The position numbers and the translations under genes are program-made. The notes beneath the pieces were generated by a model. It worked only from the letters and a program-made list of their open reading frames with translations, searched no databases and was not told the origin of the DNA. 64,000 nucleotides of DNA from Halobacillus massiliensis (GTDB lineage Bacteria > Bacillota > Bacilli > Bacillales > Halobacillaceae), in NCBI RefSeq assembly GCF_900166625.1, contig NZ_LT800499.1:1406630-1470629 (forward strand), written 5' to 3'. Positions 51,687-60,514 of this stretch are shown piece after piece; positions within the stretch are counted from its first letter, which is position 1; every line of letters starts with the position of its first letter.

Positions 51687-53732
51687 ATGAAAAATAGGTT
51701 TAAGCCGTTTATAGCCGATGTAAAGTGGCACAAAGAAGGGAATTTCTCATTATATGTTCCTATTTCAGCAGAAGATAATAAAGTTAATCGTTTAATTTTA
51801 ATTAACCGCCAATCTTACCAGGAGATTAATATTCCGATCTCTGAGAAAAATGTAAATGAAAATGTTAGACTTTTATACGGAATTCTAGATTACAATAAAT
51901 GGAAAAATAAATTACAAGAGGGAGAATTCTGGGATCTTTACTTACAAAATGGTGAAGGTAATCACAGGTTAAGTTCCCCTAATTTTGCAATAGAGTACGC
52001 CCGAGTAAAAGAAGCAGAGTCTGGGAAGACCTTTCATCCATATCTTACTAAGAAAAATAATGTCTCCTTCAGATTCAGTGAAATCGATTTCTTTGCCGGT
52101 ATTAATAGTGTAGTTGTAACAGATGAAGGAAAGCTTTCCCTCATTGGAAAAGTAGAAAAAGCAGCTTTTAAAGAAAAAGATGAAGTGAATTTATTAATTA
52201 CTGATTCCGTGGATTTGGAAACTAGACTACCAGTGAATATGATCAATCAAAACGATGCTTCACTAGCTGAATTTGAAGTGGAAGTGGATCTCTCTGAATT
52301 ACACACTGGAGAACTACCAAATTATTTGAAGTTTTCTATTGAAATCGAAACAACTGACGGTAATCAAACAATGTGGAGAGAATCGCCTCGACTCAAATTT
52401 TTTGGAAAAACAAAGCTTGAAAAGACATACCAGAAAACGATTGAGAGGACTGAGATAAAATTCAAGGTCGCTTCAACTAAAGTAATGAACTACCTTACCC
52501 TTCATATTGTAGAAAATAACGTAATTAAAGAGTCTTTGAGGTTAGCAGAAAATAAGATTATAAAGATCAGAAGAGGAAAGAAAGCTCTTGATTTTTACAA
52601 AGTAGTTTTCCAATTGTTCAGTTATCTGCCAAGTAAGAAAGAATTAGTAGTGTTTGAAAGTTTCCATGGAAAACAGTACAGTGATAGTCCGAGAGCAATT
52701 TATGAGTATATGAAAGAACAGACTCCTTCTTATGAGCTTATATGGAGTGCGGACCGCCGCCATTATAGTGAGTTTGTTGAAAAAGGACTCCCTGTCGTAA
52801 GACGTTTTTCTTTAAAGTGGCTTCTTGTTATGACGAGAGCGGGGTATTGGGTGACAAATACCCGGCTGCCTAACTGGCTGCCTAAACCTAAAGGTACAGA
52901 GTACGTACAGACATGGCATGGTACGCCGCTTAAACGGTTAGCTGCAGATATGGATGAAGTTCATATGCCGGGAACAAATACTCTTAAATATAAGAGCAAT
53001 TTTGTTAAAGAAGCGAACAAATGGGATTATCTTGTAGCACCAAATGAATATTCTAGTGAAATCTTTAAGAGCGCCTTCTTATTTGGTAAGAATATGATTG
53101 AGTCCGGTTACCCTAGAAATGATTATTTATATAAAGAAAATAAGCCGGAGACAATACGTGAGCTTAAACGTCAACTAAATCTTCCAGAAGATAAAAAGAT
53201 TGTTCTTTATGCACCGACCTGGCGGGATAACCAATTCTATCAGCGCGGGAAGTACAAATTTGACTTGAGCCTGGATCTTCAGGAAATGAAGAACAAGCTT
53301 GGCGACGAGTATATAGTGGTGCTTCGTATGCATTATTTAATTGCAGAGAATTTTGACCTCGGTCCATTTGAAGGTTTTGCATATGATTTCTCTAAGCACG
53401 AAGACATTAGAGATTTATATTTAATATCTGATGTTTTAATTACAGACTATTCTTCTGTGTTTTTCGATTATGCGAATTTGAGAAGACCGATTATTTTCTA
53501 CGTGTATGATATTGATGAATATCGTGACAGTTTACGAGGATTCTACCTTAATCTTGAGAAAGAAGCTCCTGGCCCATTAACTAAGACAACTTCTGAAGTT
53601 ATTGAGTCGATAAAAAAATTCGAACAGAATAATTACAAGCTTGATGATTCTTTCGAAGCATTTTATGAAAGATTCTGTGCATGGGAAGAAGGAGAATCTT
53701 CTAAACGAGTAGTTGAAACAGTTTTTGAGTAA
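51687..53732 (+). CDS. tagF: CDP-glycerol:poly(glycerophosphate) glycerophosphotransferase (TagF-like)
   Basis: TagF polymerises the glycerol-phosphate main chain of wall teichoic acid. The 681-residue protein has an N-terminal beta-rich region (about 1-300) and a C-terminal domain with VQTWHGTPLKRLAADMDE (near 410), APNEYSSEIFKSAF, GYPRNDYLY, VLYAPTWRDNQF, VLRMHYLIAENF and LITDYSSVFFDYANLRRPIIFY. All the catalytic histidine and serine positions of the family are visible. Size is near TagF (about 700+). It lies in a row with the larger paralogue upstream and tagGH downstream. Confidence 0.9.
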   Translation: MKNRFKPFIADVKWHKEGNFSLYVPISAEDNKVNRLILINRQSYQEINIPISEKNVNENVRLLYGILDYNKWKNKLQEGEFWDLYLQNGEGNHRLSSPNFAIEYARVKEAESGKTFHPYLTKKNNVSFRFSEIDFFAGINSVVVTDEGKLSLIGKVEKAAFKEKDEVNLLITDSVDLETRLPVNMINQNDASLAEFEVEVDLSELHTGELPNYLKFSIEIETTDGNQTMWRESPRLKFFGKTKLEKTYQKTIERTEIKFKVASTKVMNYLTLHIVENNVIKESLRLAENKIIKIRRGKKALDFYKVVFQLFSYLPSKKELVVFESFHGKQYSDSPRAIYEYMKEQTPSYELIWSADRRHYSEFVEKGLPVVRRFSLKWLLVMTRAGYWVTNTRLPNWLPKPKGTEYVQTWHGTPLKRLAADMDEVHMPGTNTLKYKSNFVKEANKWDYLVAPNEYSSEIFKSAFLFGKNMIESGYPRNDYLYKENKPETIRELKRQLNLPEDKKIVLYAPTWRDNQFYQRGKYKFDLSLDLQEMKNKLGDEYIVVLRMHYLIAENFDLGPFEGFAYDFSKHEDIRDLYLISDVLITDYSSVFFDYANLRRPIIFYVYDIDEYRDSLRGFYLNLEKEAPGPLTKTTSEVIESIKKFEQNNYKLDDSFEAFYERFCAWEEGESSKRVVETVFE

Positions 53733-53741
53733 TCCTGCTTG

Positions 53742-53770
53742 TTGTTTTTCTTGAGAATCCTTAGTATAAT
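53742..53770 (+). promoter_or_regulatory. Promoter of tagGH
   Basis: TTGTTT (53742-53747) and TATAAT (53765-53770), spacer 17, located in the gap after tagF. It indicates that the exporter can be made separately from the polymerase genes. Confidence 0.6.
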
Positions 53771-53812
53771 TTGACGGGTGTAATGATCTTTAGGATTAAG
53801 GAAGGTACCATT

Positions 53813-54631
53813 ATGAAGTCTGCTTTAACCGTGTTAAAAGAACAGATTAAATATTTTTATTTAGTGAGACGGTTATCTTTATATGAGTTAAAAAGCTCAA
53901 ATAATAATAATTACCTGGGGATGCTCTGGGAGCTTTTAAATCCAGGAATCCAGATAGCAATCTTCTGGTTTGTGTTTGGTTTTGGTATAAGAGGTAACAG
54001 AGTTGGTGAGGGAGGAATGGATTTCTTCCCCTGGATGCTTTCTGGAATCGTTGTCTGGTTTATGATCCATCAGGGGCTGATCCAGGCTTCGAAGTCGATT
54101 TATACTAAAATTAAAATGCTCTCTAAAATGAACTTCCCAATGAGTGTTATACCGAGCTATGTTATATTTTCAAAATTTTATCCGCATTTATTGCTGCTGG
54201 CTGTTGTTATGGTAATTTTAAACATTTATGGTTTCACAGTAAGTATATACTATATTCAATTGCCTTTATATATGTTTGGAGTATTGATTTTGCTTTATTC
54301 TATCTCATTAATTACTTCAACTTTGTCAACGATTGTAAGAGACGTACAGATGTTCCTGCAGGCTACTTTGAGAATGCTTTTATATTTATCACCCATTTTG
54401 TGGGACATCAGCCAATTTAGTGAAGAGTTTAACTGGCTAAAGATAGTTATGCAGATTAATCCTTTCTATTATGTCGTGGAAGCCTATAGGACTTCACTTT
54501 TAGGACAGGGCTGGTATTTTATAGAAGAATGGCAGTATACGTTGTATTTTGTTTCTCTAATTGCTGTGCTATTCATAATAGGTTCTGCACTGCATGTGAA
54601 GTTCAGACGGCACTTTATTGATTTTCTATAA
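53813..54631 (+). CDS. tagG: Teichoic acid ABC exporter permease
   Basis: TagG forms the membrane channel of the wall teichoic acid exporter. The 272-residue protein is an ABC-2 type permease with six helices, an early SLYELKSSNNNNYLGMLWEL stretch typical of TagG/RfbA-like polysaccharide exporters, and the late NPFYYVVEAYR motif. Length equals that of B. subtilis TagG. ATG at 53813 follows AAGGAAGG; a start at 53771 lies just after the promoter and lacks a binding site. tagH follows 15 bases later. Confidence 0.93.
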   Translation: MKSALTVLKEQIKYFYLVRRLSLYELKSSNNNNYLGMLWELLNPGIQIAIFWFVFGFGIRGNRVGEGGMDFFPWMLSGIVVWFMIHQGLIQASKSIYTKIKMLSKMNFPMSVIPSYVIFSKFYPHLLLLAVVMVILNIYGFTVSIYYIQLPLYMFGVLILLYSISLITSTLSTIVRDVQMFLQATLRMLLYLSPILWDISQFSEEFNWLKIVMQINPFYYVVEAYRTSLLGQGWYFIEEWQYTLYFVSLIAVLFIIGSALHVKFRRHFIDFL

Positions 54632-54646
54632 AACGGAAGTGATGAT

Positions 54647-55453
54647 ATGGCTAAATCAGTCATTGTTAAAGATGTATCTAAAAAATATAAGCTCTTTTCT
54701 AATCCACGTGAACGAATGCTGGATCTGATTGTGCCGCGTAAATCTTATGGCGAAGACTTTTATGCACTACAGAATGTCAGCTTCGATGTAGAAGAGGGAG
54801 ATATCGTTGGGTTTGTCGGTGTAAATGGTTCTGGTAAATCCACTTTATCTAATATTATTGCCGGAATTGTACCTGAAACGACAGGCTCAGTAGAAGTGAA
54901 AGGACAGGCTGCTTTAATTGCTGTTAATTCTGGTCTAGATAATAAACTGACAGGCCGGGAGAATATAGAATTGAAACTCCTTATGCTTGGTTTCAGTAAG
55001 ACAGAAATCAAGGACCTTGAAGATGAAATTATAGATTTTGCTGAAATTGAGAAGTTTATTGATCAGCCAGTAAAATCATACTCCAGTGGAATGAAATCCC
55101 GCTTAGGGTTTGCTATTTCCGTAAATGTGGATCCTGATGTGCTTATCATAGATGAAGCCCTTTCTGTAGGAGACAAAGCATTTGCTGAAAAAAGCTTGAA
55201 CAAAATGTACGAGTTTAAAGAGAGTGGTAAAACAATGTTCTTTGTCAGCCACTCTATTGGACAAATGAAAAAGTTCTGTGAAAAGGTTTTATGGCTCGAA
55301 TTTGGAGAAGTTAAAGAATACGGGCCTGCTAAGGATGTCCTCGAACACTATGAGGAATTTCTTGAAAGGTACAAGAAAATGTCCAAGAAAGAAAAGAAAG
55401 AATACAAAGAAGAAGTCACCCGTAGACAAAGTGGCATAAAGGCCACTTCATAA
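54647..55453 (+). CDS. tagH: Teichoic acid ABC exporter ATPase
   Basis: TagH drives polymer export with TagG. The 268-residue protein has Walker A GVNGSGKST (about 58-66), the family-specific signature YSSGMKSRLGFAI (about 145-157) and Walker B VLIIDEALSVGD. B. subtilis TagH is about 527 residues because of a C-terminal SH3-containing extension; this copy ends soon after the nucleotide domain with a basic tail, like the S. aureus type. ATG follows GGAAGTGAT. A terminator follows. Confidence 0.93.
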   Translation: MAKSVIVKDVSKKYKLFSNPRERMLDLIVPRKSYGEDFYALQNVSFDVEEGDIVGFVGVNGSGKSTLSNIIAGIVPETTGSVEVKGQAALIAVNSGLDNKLTGRENIELKLLMLGFSKTEIKDLEDEIIDFAEIEKFIDQPVKSYSSGMKSRLGFAISVNVDPDVLIIDEALSVGDKAFAEKSLNKMYEFKESGKTMFFVSHSIGQMKKFCEKVLWLEFGEVKEYGPAKDVLEHYEEFLERYKKMSKKEKKEYKEEVTRRQSGIKATS

Positions 55454-55464
55454 ATATCACTATT

Positions 55465-55499
55465 AAGCACCCCTCTACTTAGAGGAGGTGCTTTGTTTT
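55465..55499. terminator. Terminator between tagH and the glycosyltransferase operon
   Basis: AAGCACC-CCTCT pairs with AGAGG-A-GGTGCTT (one bulge), then TTGTTTTT. The stop codon of the convergent gene lies within the stem. Confidence 0.85.
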
Positions 55500-56653
55500 T
55501 GTATAGCTTTTTTATAAATCTCCAGGAACTTTTGGGAAGCCGAATTATGGGAATAAAGCTGCATAATTTTCTGCTGAGCCCTGTTTGCCATATCTTTTGC
55601 TTGAAGAGGGTTATCAAGTAAATAGAGAATATGATGAACCAGCTCTTTTTCATCACGATCTCTAAAAAGCAATCCGTCTAACCGGTGATCAATTAATTCT
55701 TTAAGTCCTCCTACAGCGCCTGCGATGACAGGAGTCCCAGAACCCATTGCTTCCAAAGCGGAAATCGAAGTAGCTTCCTCGACCCCGTGTGAATGAACGC
55801 TAGGAATAAGAGTGATTTGGGCTGCATGATAGAGGTCTACCATTTGAGAATGAGCTACAGATCCCAGCATAAACACATGGTTTTCAAGATTATATTCTGC
55901 TGTCTTTTTCTTTATGGCCTTAAACTGTTCTCCAGTTCCTGCGTATACGAGGACGACTTCAGGATGTCTCTTTATAATCTCCCTTAGAGCAAGTAGCGGA
56001 TAAATCACCCCGTTCTTCTCAGTCAGCCTTCGTGGTACGAACAGTATGGCAGCTTCGGCAGGTAGACCAAGCTTTTTCCTCACGTCATTTGGTGTCTTAA
56101 GAAAAGGCTCTGGATCTATAAAGTTTCGAATGACGGTAGCATCTCTTTCGGAGACCTTTTTTACATAATCTTTAATTCGTTGATCTACTGTTATGTTAGC
56201 GATGCTTCGAGAGTATGCTTCTAGTTCTATTTTTTTGAGTTCTTCTGCTTCTGAACTGTCCGGTTTAATTGCACCTCTGCTAATCGCTTCATAGGTGTAG
56301 TAGCCATGAACGGTAGCGACAACAGGGAGTTTCGTTTCTAATGCGGCTAGTGTCGCGAAAACGTCTTGAGAATTTATAATATCGTAGTGCGATTGCTGCT
56401 CTTTAATTAACTCAGCTAGTAGCTGCATCCGCTTTTTGTCATTCACCAGCTGCCCTTTGCCTTTATTAAGCTTATTGATTACGTATCCCGGTCCTTGAGC
56501 GATAAACTTCTTTTTCCAGCTGGGAATATTTGAAAAGGACAGCACATCTGCCGAATGGCCGTTGGCTTCCAAGCCTTTTTTTAATGTAGATACATGTGTA
56601 GCCAGGCCGCCTTCATGCGGGTAGTCAAAAATGGTTGTAAGTAGTATTCTCAA
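55475..56653 (-). CDS. Glycosyltransferase family 4 (GT-B fold)
   Basis: This 392-residue enzyme has an N-terminal EGGLATHVSTLKKGLEANGH start (14-33) and a C-terminal donor domain with FVPRRLTEKNGV and EATSISALEAMGSGTPVIAG, the GT4 E-x7-E motif. It transfers a sugar onto a lipid-linked or nucleotide-linked acceptor on the inner side of the membrane. Start is TTG seven bases after GGAGGG, with a four-base overlap with the flippase gene. With the flippase and ligase genes it forms a polymer assembly operon. Sugar specificity is unknown. Confidence 0.88.
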   Translation of the reverse strand: MRILLTTIFDYPHEGGLATHVSTLKKGLEANGHSADVLSFSNIPSWKKKFIAQGPGYVINKLNKGKGQLVNDKKRMQLLAELIKEQQSHYDIINSQDVFATLAALETKLPVVATVHGYYTYEAISRGAIKPDSSEAEELKKIELEAYSRSIANITVDQRIKDYVKKVSERDATVIRNFIDPEPFLKTPNDVRKKLGLPAEAAILFVPRRLTEKNGVIYPLLALREIIKRHPEVVLVYAGTGEQFKAIKKKTAEYNLENHVFMLGSVAHSQMVDLYHAAQITLIPSVHSHGVEEATSISALEAMGSGTPVIAGAVGGLKELIDHRLDGLLFRDRDEKELVHHILYLLDNPLQAKDMANRAQQKIMQLYSHNSASQKFLEIYKKAIQKQSTSSK

Positions 56654-58170
56654 GACGTTTCCCTCCTTTTAAATAAATGAGCAAGTTCTTCTCTTACAAA
56701 GGTAAGATTGAACAGTTTCAACAAAAGCAGATAAAAAGCAAACGTAATAATTGTAAGACTTATTAGCTGAATCCAGGGGTTTTGGAAAGATGCTGTATTC
56801 GAGAACAGAACAGCACTAGCTGTTATTATAATGAAGACACAGGCAAGCTTTATCCAATCTTCTCGATAAGCGGCTATTCTTTGTAAGGAAGCTCTCTGTT
56901 TAAGAGTATGAAAAAGATAAATCGATTGAAACAGCATCGACAGGCTTGTAGCAAATGCTACTCCGCCTACACCGAAAATAGGAGCAAGGCTTAAACTGAA
57001 GATAATATTAATTCCTACTCCATAAATGCATGATCTTAGTGCTGTTTGATTTGCTTTTATCGCATAAACACTGTTTATCAAGTAGTCTCTTATCGCAAAA
57101 AAAGGAAGGGCGACAGAGAAAAATAAAAAAGCAATAGTAGTTAGCGAAACAGCCTTCTGATTAAATGCTCCTCTTTCAAAAGCAACAGATACTAGAGTCT
57201 GTGCTTCTGCAGTCATAACCGCCATCACAGGAATTGAAAATATAAGGATTACAGTTATGCCTCTGTAAACGAGTCGAAAATACTCCGTTTTATTTCTGGC
57301 AGCCAGTTTAGCCAGCTGTGGATACAGTATAGTCGTTACAGGCATTAGAAGAATACTTAGCGGCAGCCATAGCAGGCGGTTGCCATAGTTAAGTGCAGAA
57401 ACGCTTCCTTCTTCAAGGAAGGAAGTAACAATACGATCGACCACACCATTTAACTGGACAAACAATGAGGCTAGAATAATCGGCCAGAATGGTTTAATGA
57501 CTTGTTTGATAGCCGGCCATTCTTTCCAGGGCATTATAAAGATCGTCTCATTATGTTGGGGGCGGATCCATGGCCATTGGATGATAATTTGTAAAATGCT
57601 TCCGATCAATACTCCCCATGCCAGCCCATAAATTCCCAGCCAATTGTATAAGGCAAACATAAAAATGATAATGCCGAGATTGTTGACGATCGGCGCCCAC
57701 GCAGGAGGAGCAAATTTCCCGTTTGCGTGCAGCAGGCCTTGAGCGAGCGATTGGGCCGTCATAAATAAAAGTGAGGGCAGCATAATCAGTGTCAAGATTG
57801 CGGCTACATGCTGGTCGGCGGCCTCAAATCCAGGGGCAAACAGGAAAACAAGCGGCTGAACTAAAACCATGGCAATAAGCGTCAAACCAAATGAAACTAG
57901 AAGGAAAAATGTGCCCAGCCTTCTAATAAGAAGAGAGGCATGGGCAGGAGACCTTTCTTTCTCACTGATGTACAGGGGGATGATCCCCGCTTGAATTCCT
58001 GTGCCAAGGGCAGTAAAAAGAATGGTAGGAATTAAGTAAGCTACGAAAAATATATCTGCTGTTTGACTGGCGCCAAATAAAGAAGCAATCAAGGCCTCTC
58101 GGAAAAAACCTAGTATCTTCCCAAAAGCCGACAGGATAGTAACCATTCCAAAAAGTTTAATCCATTTCAT
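56650..58170 (-). CDS. MurJ/MviN-family lipid-linked oligosaccharide flippase
   Basis: The 506-residue protein has about 14 helices and begins TILSAFGKILGFFREALIAS (about 12-31), typical of the MurJ/MviN family. MurJ members flip lipid II; copies inside polysaccharide operons probably flip another undecaprenyl-linked unit. Visible later are ALGTGIQAGIIPLY and ALNYGNRLLWLPLSI. It overlaps both neighbours (by 4 and 14 bases), so the three genes are one tightly coupled unit. Which substrate it flips is not shown by sequence. Confidence 0.87.
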   Translation of the reverse strand: MKWIKLFGMVTILSAFGKILGFFREALIASLFGASQTADIFFVAYLIPTILFTALGTGIQAGIIPLYISEKERSPAHASLLIRRLGTFFLLVSFGLTLIAMVLVQPLVFLFAPGFEAADQHVAAILTLIMLPSLLFMTAQSLAQGLLHANGKFAPPAWAPIVNNLGIIIFMFALYNWLGIYGLAWGVLIGSILQIIIQWPWIRPQHNETIFIMPWKEWPAIKQVIKPFWPIILASLFVQLNGVVDRIVTSFLEEGSVSALNYGNRLLWLPLSILLMPVTTILYPQLAKLAARNKTEYFRLVYRGITVILIFSIPVMAVMTAEAQTLVSVAFERGAFNQKAVSLTTIAFLFFSVALPFFAIRDYLINSVYAIKANQTALRSCIYGVGINIIFSLSLAPIFGVGGVAFATSLSMLFQSIYLFHTLKQRASLQRIAAYREDWIKLACVFIIITASAVLFSNTASFQNPWIQLISLTIITFAFYLLLLKLFNLTFVREELAHLFKRRETS

Positions 58171-59608
58171 AATTAGTCTCCATACTTTGTTTGTTTAATA
58201 TGTATCCTATTATGAAATAGAAGTAAAGAGTAAATGTTTTATCTTCAAGGATGTTATAAAATAATCCTGCCGTCAAAAGTACGGTGACCGCACTTAAGCT
58301 TATCGCTCTCCAAAGTCTGTGTTTGATTTTCCAAAGCTTGTAGACAAGGCATCCAAAAAGTGTAAAAAAGATTAACAGTCCAATAATTCCTGTTCCTGTA
58401 AGGATGGAAATGTACTGATTATCGGCATAAAGACCTTCAGGAATTCCGTATTCCTTATAAATGGGAGAAGGGAAACTTTGCGATGCCGCGTCCCCATATG
58501 TGGCAAACCCACTGCCAATCAGCGGAGAATCAAGAAAGATCTCCGTTCCTTTTAACACTACATAGATTCTTCCCCATTCAGCACTTGCCTGCACAGTTTC
58601 ACTTGCGAACATTTCTTTAAAACGTTCAATAAATACATTGTTTTCTTTAACTGTGTGAGGTTCTCCTTCAGTCCGTGATTCGTTCTGTTCAGCTTGAGTC
58701 GTTTTATAAAAGTAACCATTTTCATCAATATACTCAGTGGCTGAGACGACAGGGGAGTAGATGAGAACGAAAGCGGTAATTCCATACAGGAGTAAAGGAA
58801 TTGTTTTTTTCCAATAATTAATGAGAAGCAAAAAGATTACTGTTCCGGCTCCAAATGCCAGTAGGGCTCCCCTTGAAAAAGTAAGCAGTGTGGCACCTAC
58901 TATAAGAACACGGACAGGAATCAGCCACCAGACTTTCTTTTTTAATAGAAAGGATAGAAAAAAGACGATTAATAAGTAAGTTGCCAGTACATTGGGATTG
59001 CCTATTAAGCCATAAATTCTCATCGCATTCGCAGAAGCTAAGTTCCATCCTGTCCATGCTTCGGGCAAAAGCCATTGTCTCAGTGTAAGCTTCTCGATAA
59101 TTCCGTGAATGGACAAAGTAACAGCTGTTAAGATGGATATTAAAATGATTTGCTGAATTTCTCCTTTATTCCAGTGCATTTCTTTCGCTATAATCAGGAC
59201 TAGCAGAGTGATAAGGAGAGCTCTACCTTGAAATAGTCCAGCTGTCAAAGTAATACCTGATAATAAACCAGACAATAGTCCGACCATAAAAAAGAGGGCG
59301 ACAGCACCTAACCATCCATAGATACTGATAAGAGTTTTTGGAGAGTGTCGCTTCTTCAACAAAACTGCTGCAAGAATAAAAATAATCAGCGCATCTCCTA
59401 AATATGTGAGTCCATTGTTTATCTCAACTAAAAATGGACGGAATGGAAAAAATACAAATAATAGAAAGAAGCCATTTTTTTGATAAAGCAGAGTCGAACT
59501 AACAATGGCTGCTGTAACGAAATACCCGATAAACGGGTGGGGTATAATCAGACTGCAAATGATAAGAATGATATGTATGGCGAAAACCCATCCAGTGAAG
59601 CGATACAT
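58157..59608 (-). CDS. O-antigen ligase-like / Wzy-type polymerase membrane protein
   Basis: The 483-residue protein has about twelve helices, with a long extracellular loop (about residues 285-370) bounded by hydrophobic blocks, as in O-antigen ligase (WaaL/RfaL) and Wzy polymerases. The loop is rich in charged residues, and LIGSGFATYGDAA follows it, similar to the G-x-G-x-x-T/N segment of the family. It most likely polymerises or ligates the repeat units flipped by the neighbouring MurJ-like protein. First gene of the operon, divergent from tagA. Confidence 0.83.
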   Translation of the reverse strand: MYRFTGWVFAIHIILIICSLIIPHPFIGYFVTAAIVSSTLLYQKNGFFLLFVFFPFRPFLVEINNGLTYLGDALIIFILAAVLLKKRHSPKTLISIYGWLGAVALFFMVGLLSGLLSGITLTAGLFQGRALLITLLVLIIAKEMHWNKGEIQQIILISILTAVTLSIHGIIEKLTLRQWLLPEAWTGWNLASANAMRIYGLIGNPNVLATYLLIVFFLSFLLKKKVWWLIPVRVLIVGATLLTFSRGALLAFGAGTVIFLLLINYWKKTIPLLLYGITAFVLIYSPVVSATEYIDENGYFYKTTQAEQNESRTEGEPHTVKENNVFIERFKEMFASETVQASAEWGRIYVVLKGTEIFLDSPLIGSGFATYGDAASQSFPSPIYKEYGIPEGLYADNQYISILTGTGIIGLLIFFTLFGCLVYKLWKIKHRLWRAISLSAVTVLLTAGLFYNILEDKTFTLYFYFIIGYILNKQSMETNYEMD

Positions 59609-59688
59609 CTAAACACCCTTTTTCCAATTGTTTTTGGGAGTCTTCCCTTTATAATAAACCTATTGCTAAGTATCGACTATCTTTGAAA

Positions 59689-59726
59689 TGTAAGAATTTT
59701 GTAAACAAAACTTTAAACTTTGTAAA
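59689..59726 (+). promoter_or_regulatory. Tandem WalR/PhoP-like repeats upstream of tagA
   Basis: TGTAAG (59689-59694), TGTAAA (59700-59705) and TGTAAA (59721-59726) lie 11 and 21 bases apart, on the same face of the helix. The first pair fits TGTWAH-N5-TGTWAH except for the last base of the first copy. TTTTGT-AA-ACAAAA overlaps the second copy. Confidence 0.6.
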
Positions 59727-59746
59727 AAGCAGGAAGGTGGCTTGTT

Positions 59747-60478
59747 ATGAATAAGAATAGAGAGTATGTTGAAATTAAAGGAGTTCCTTTTTTTAGAGTA
59801 ACGAATGACCAGCTTTTAAATCATCATTTATTCCCGGCGATAGATAACAAACAAAATACTTTTTTAGTAACAGCAAATCCAGAAATTGTAATGGCAGCAG
59901 AAACAGATCCTGAATATAAGAGTATCCTTCAAAATGCTGACTATGTAATTGCAGATGGGATAGGAATTGTGATTGGATCAAAGCTTATGAAAGACCCTCT
60001 TCCAGAAAGAGTTGCTGGGTTTGATGTTCTTCACCAACTATTGGAAAAGGCTTCACAAAATAATTGGAGATGCTATTTCCTCGGCAGCAGACAGGATATT
60101 CTGGATAAAGCAGTTGCTAAAATGAAAAGACGTTTTCCAGAATTAGTCGTTGCAGGCCGTCATCATGGTTATTTTGATATGAATGACACTTCTGTTGTTC
60201 AGCAGATTAAAAATAGTGCTCCAGATTTAGTATTTGTAGGATTAGGATTTCCTAATCAGGAGAAGTGGATACATAAATATCGTAATGAATTCAGTTATGG
60301 TTTATTTATGGGAGTTGGAGGGAGCTTTGACGCATGGGCCGGTCATGTAAAAAGGGCGCCAGTAATATGGCAAAAACTTAATTTAGAATGGCTTTACCGA
60401 TTAATAAAACAACCGTCACGCTGGAAACGGATGTTACAATTGCCAAGGTTTATTTGGCATATTTTATTGAAAAAGTAG
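59747..60478 (+). CDS. tagA: N-acetylmannosaminyltransferase (TagA/WecG family)
   Basis: TagA adds ManNAc to GlcNAc-PP-undecaprenyl, making the linkage disaccharide of wall teichoic acid. The 243-residue protein has the WecG/TagA/CpsF core: FLVTANPEIVMAA (about 39-51, including the conserved threonine), ADYVIADGIGIVIGSKLM (catalytic aspartate near 70), VFVGLGFPNQEKWI and MGVGGSFDAWAGHVKRAP. ATG follows GGAAGGTGG. The upstream tandem TGTAA repeats suggest control with tagD. It is followed by a glycosyltransferase and the second tagO-like gene. Confidence 0.93.
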   Translation: MNKNREYVEIKGVPFFRVTNDQLLNHHLFPAIDNKQNTFLVTANPEIVMAAETDPEYKSILQNADYVIADGIGIVIGSKLMKDPLPERVAGFDVLHQLLEKASQNNWRCYFLGSRQDILDKAVAKMKRRFPELVVAGRHHGYFDMNDTSVVQQIKNSAPDLVFVGLGFPNQEKWIHKYRNEFSYGLFMGVGGSFDAWAGHVKRAPVIWQKLNLEWLYRLIKQPSRWKRMLQLPRFIWHILLKK

Positions 60479-60514
60479 CATTCTAAAAATAATACGGCAG
60501 AAAGAGGGATCGTG

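Noticed and set aside
49000-53700. Horizontal-transfer island with a mobile element
   Set aside because: The region is AT-rich and may be variable, but no transposase, integrase, tRNA or flanking repeat was found.
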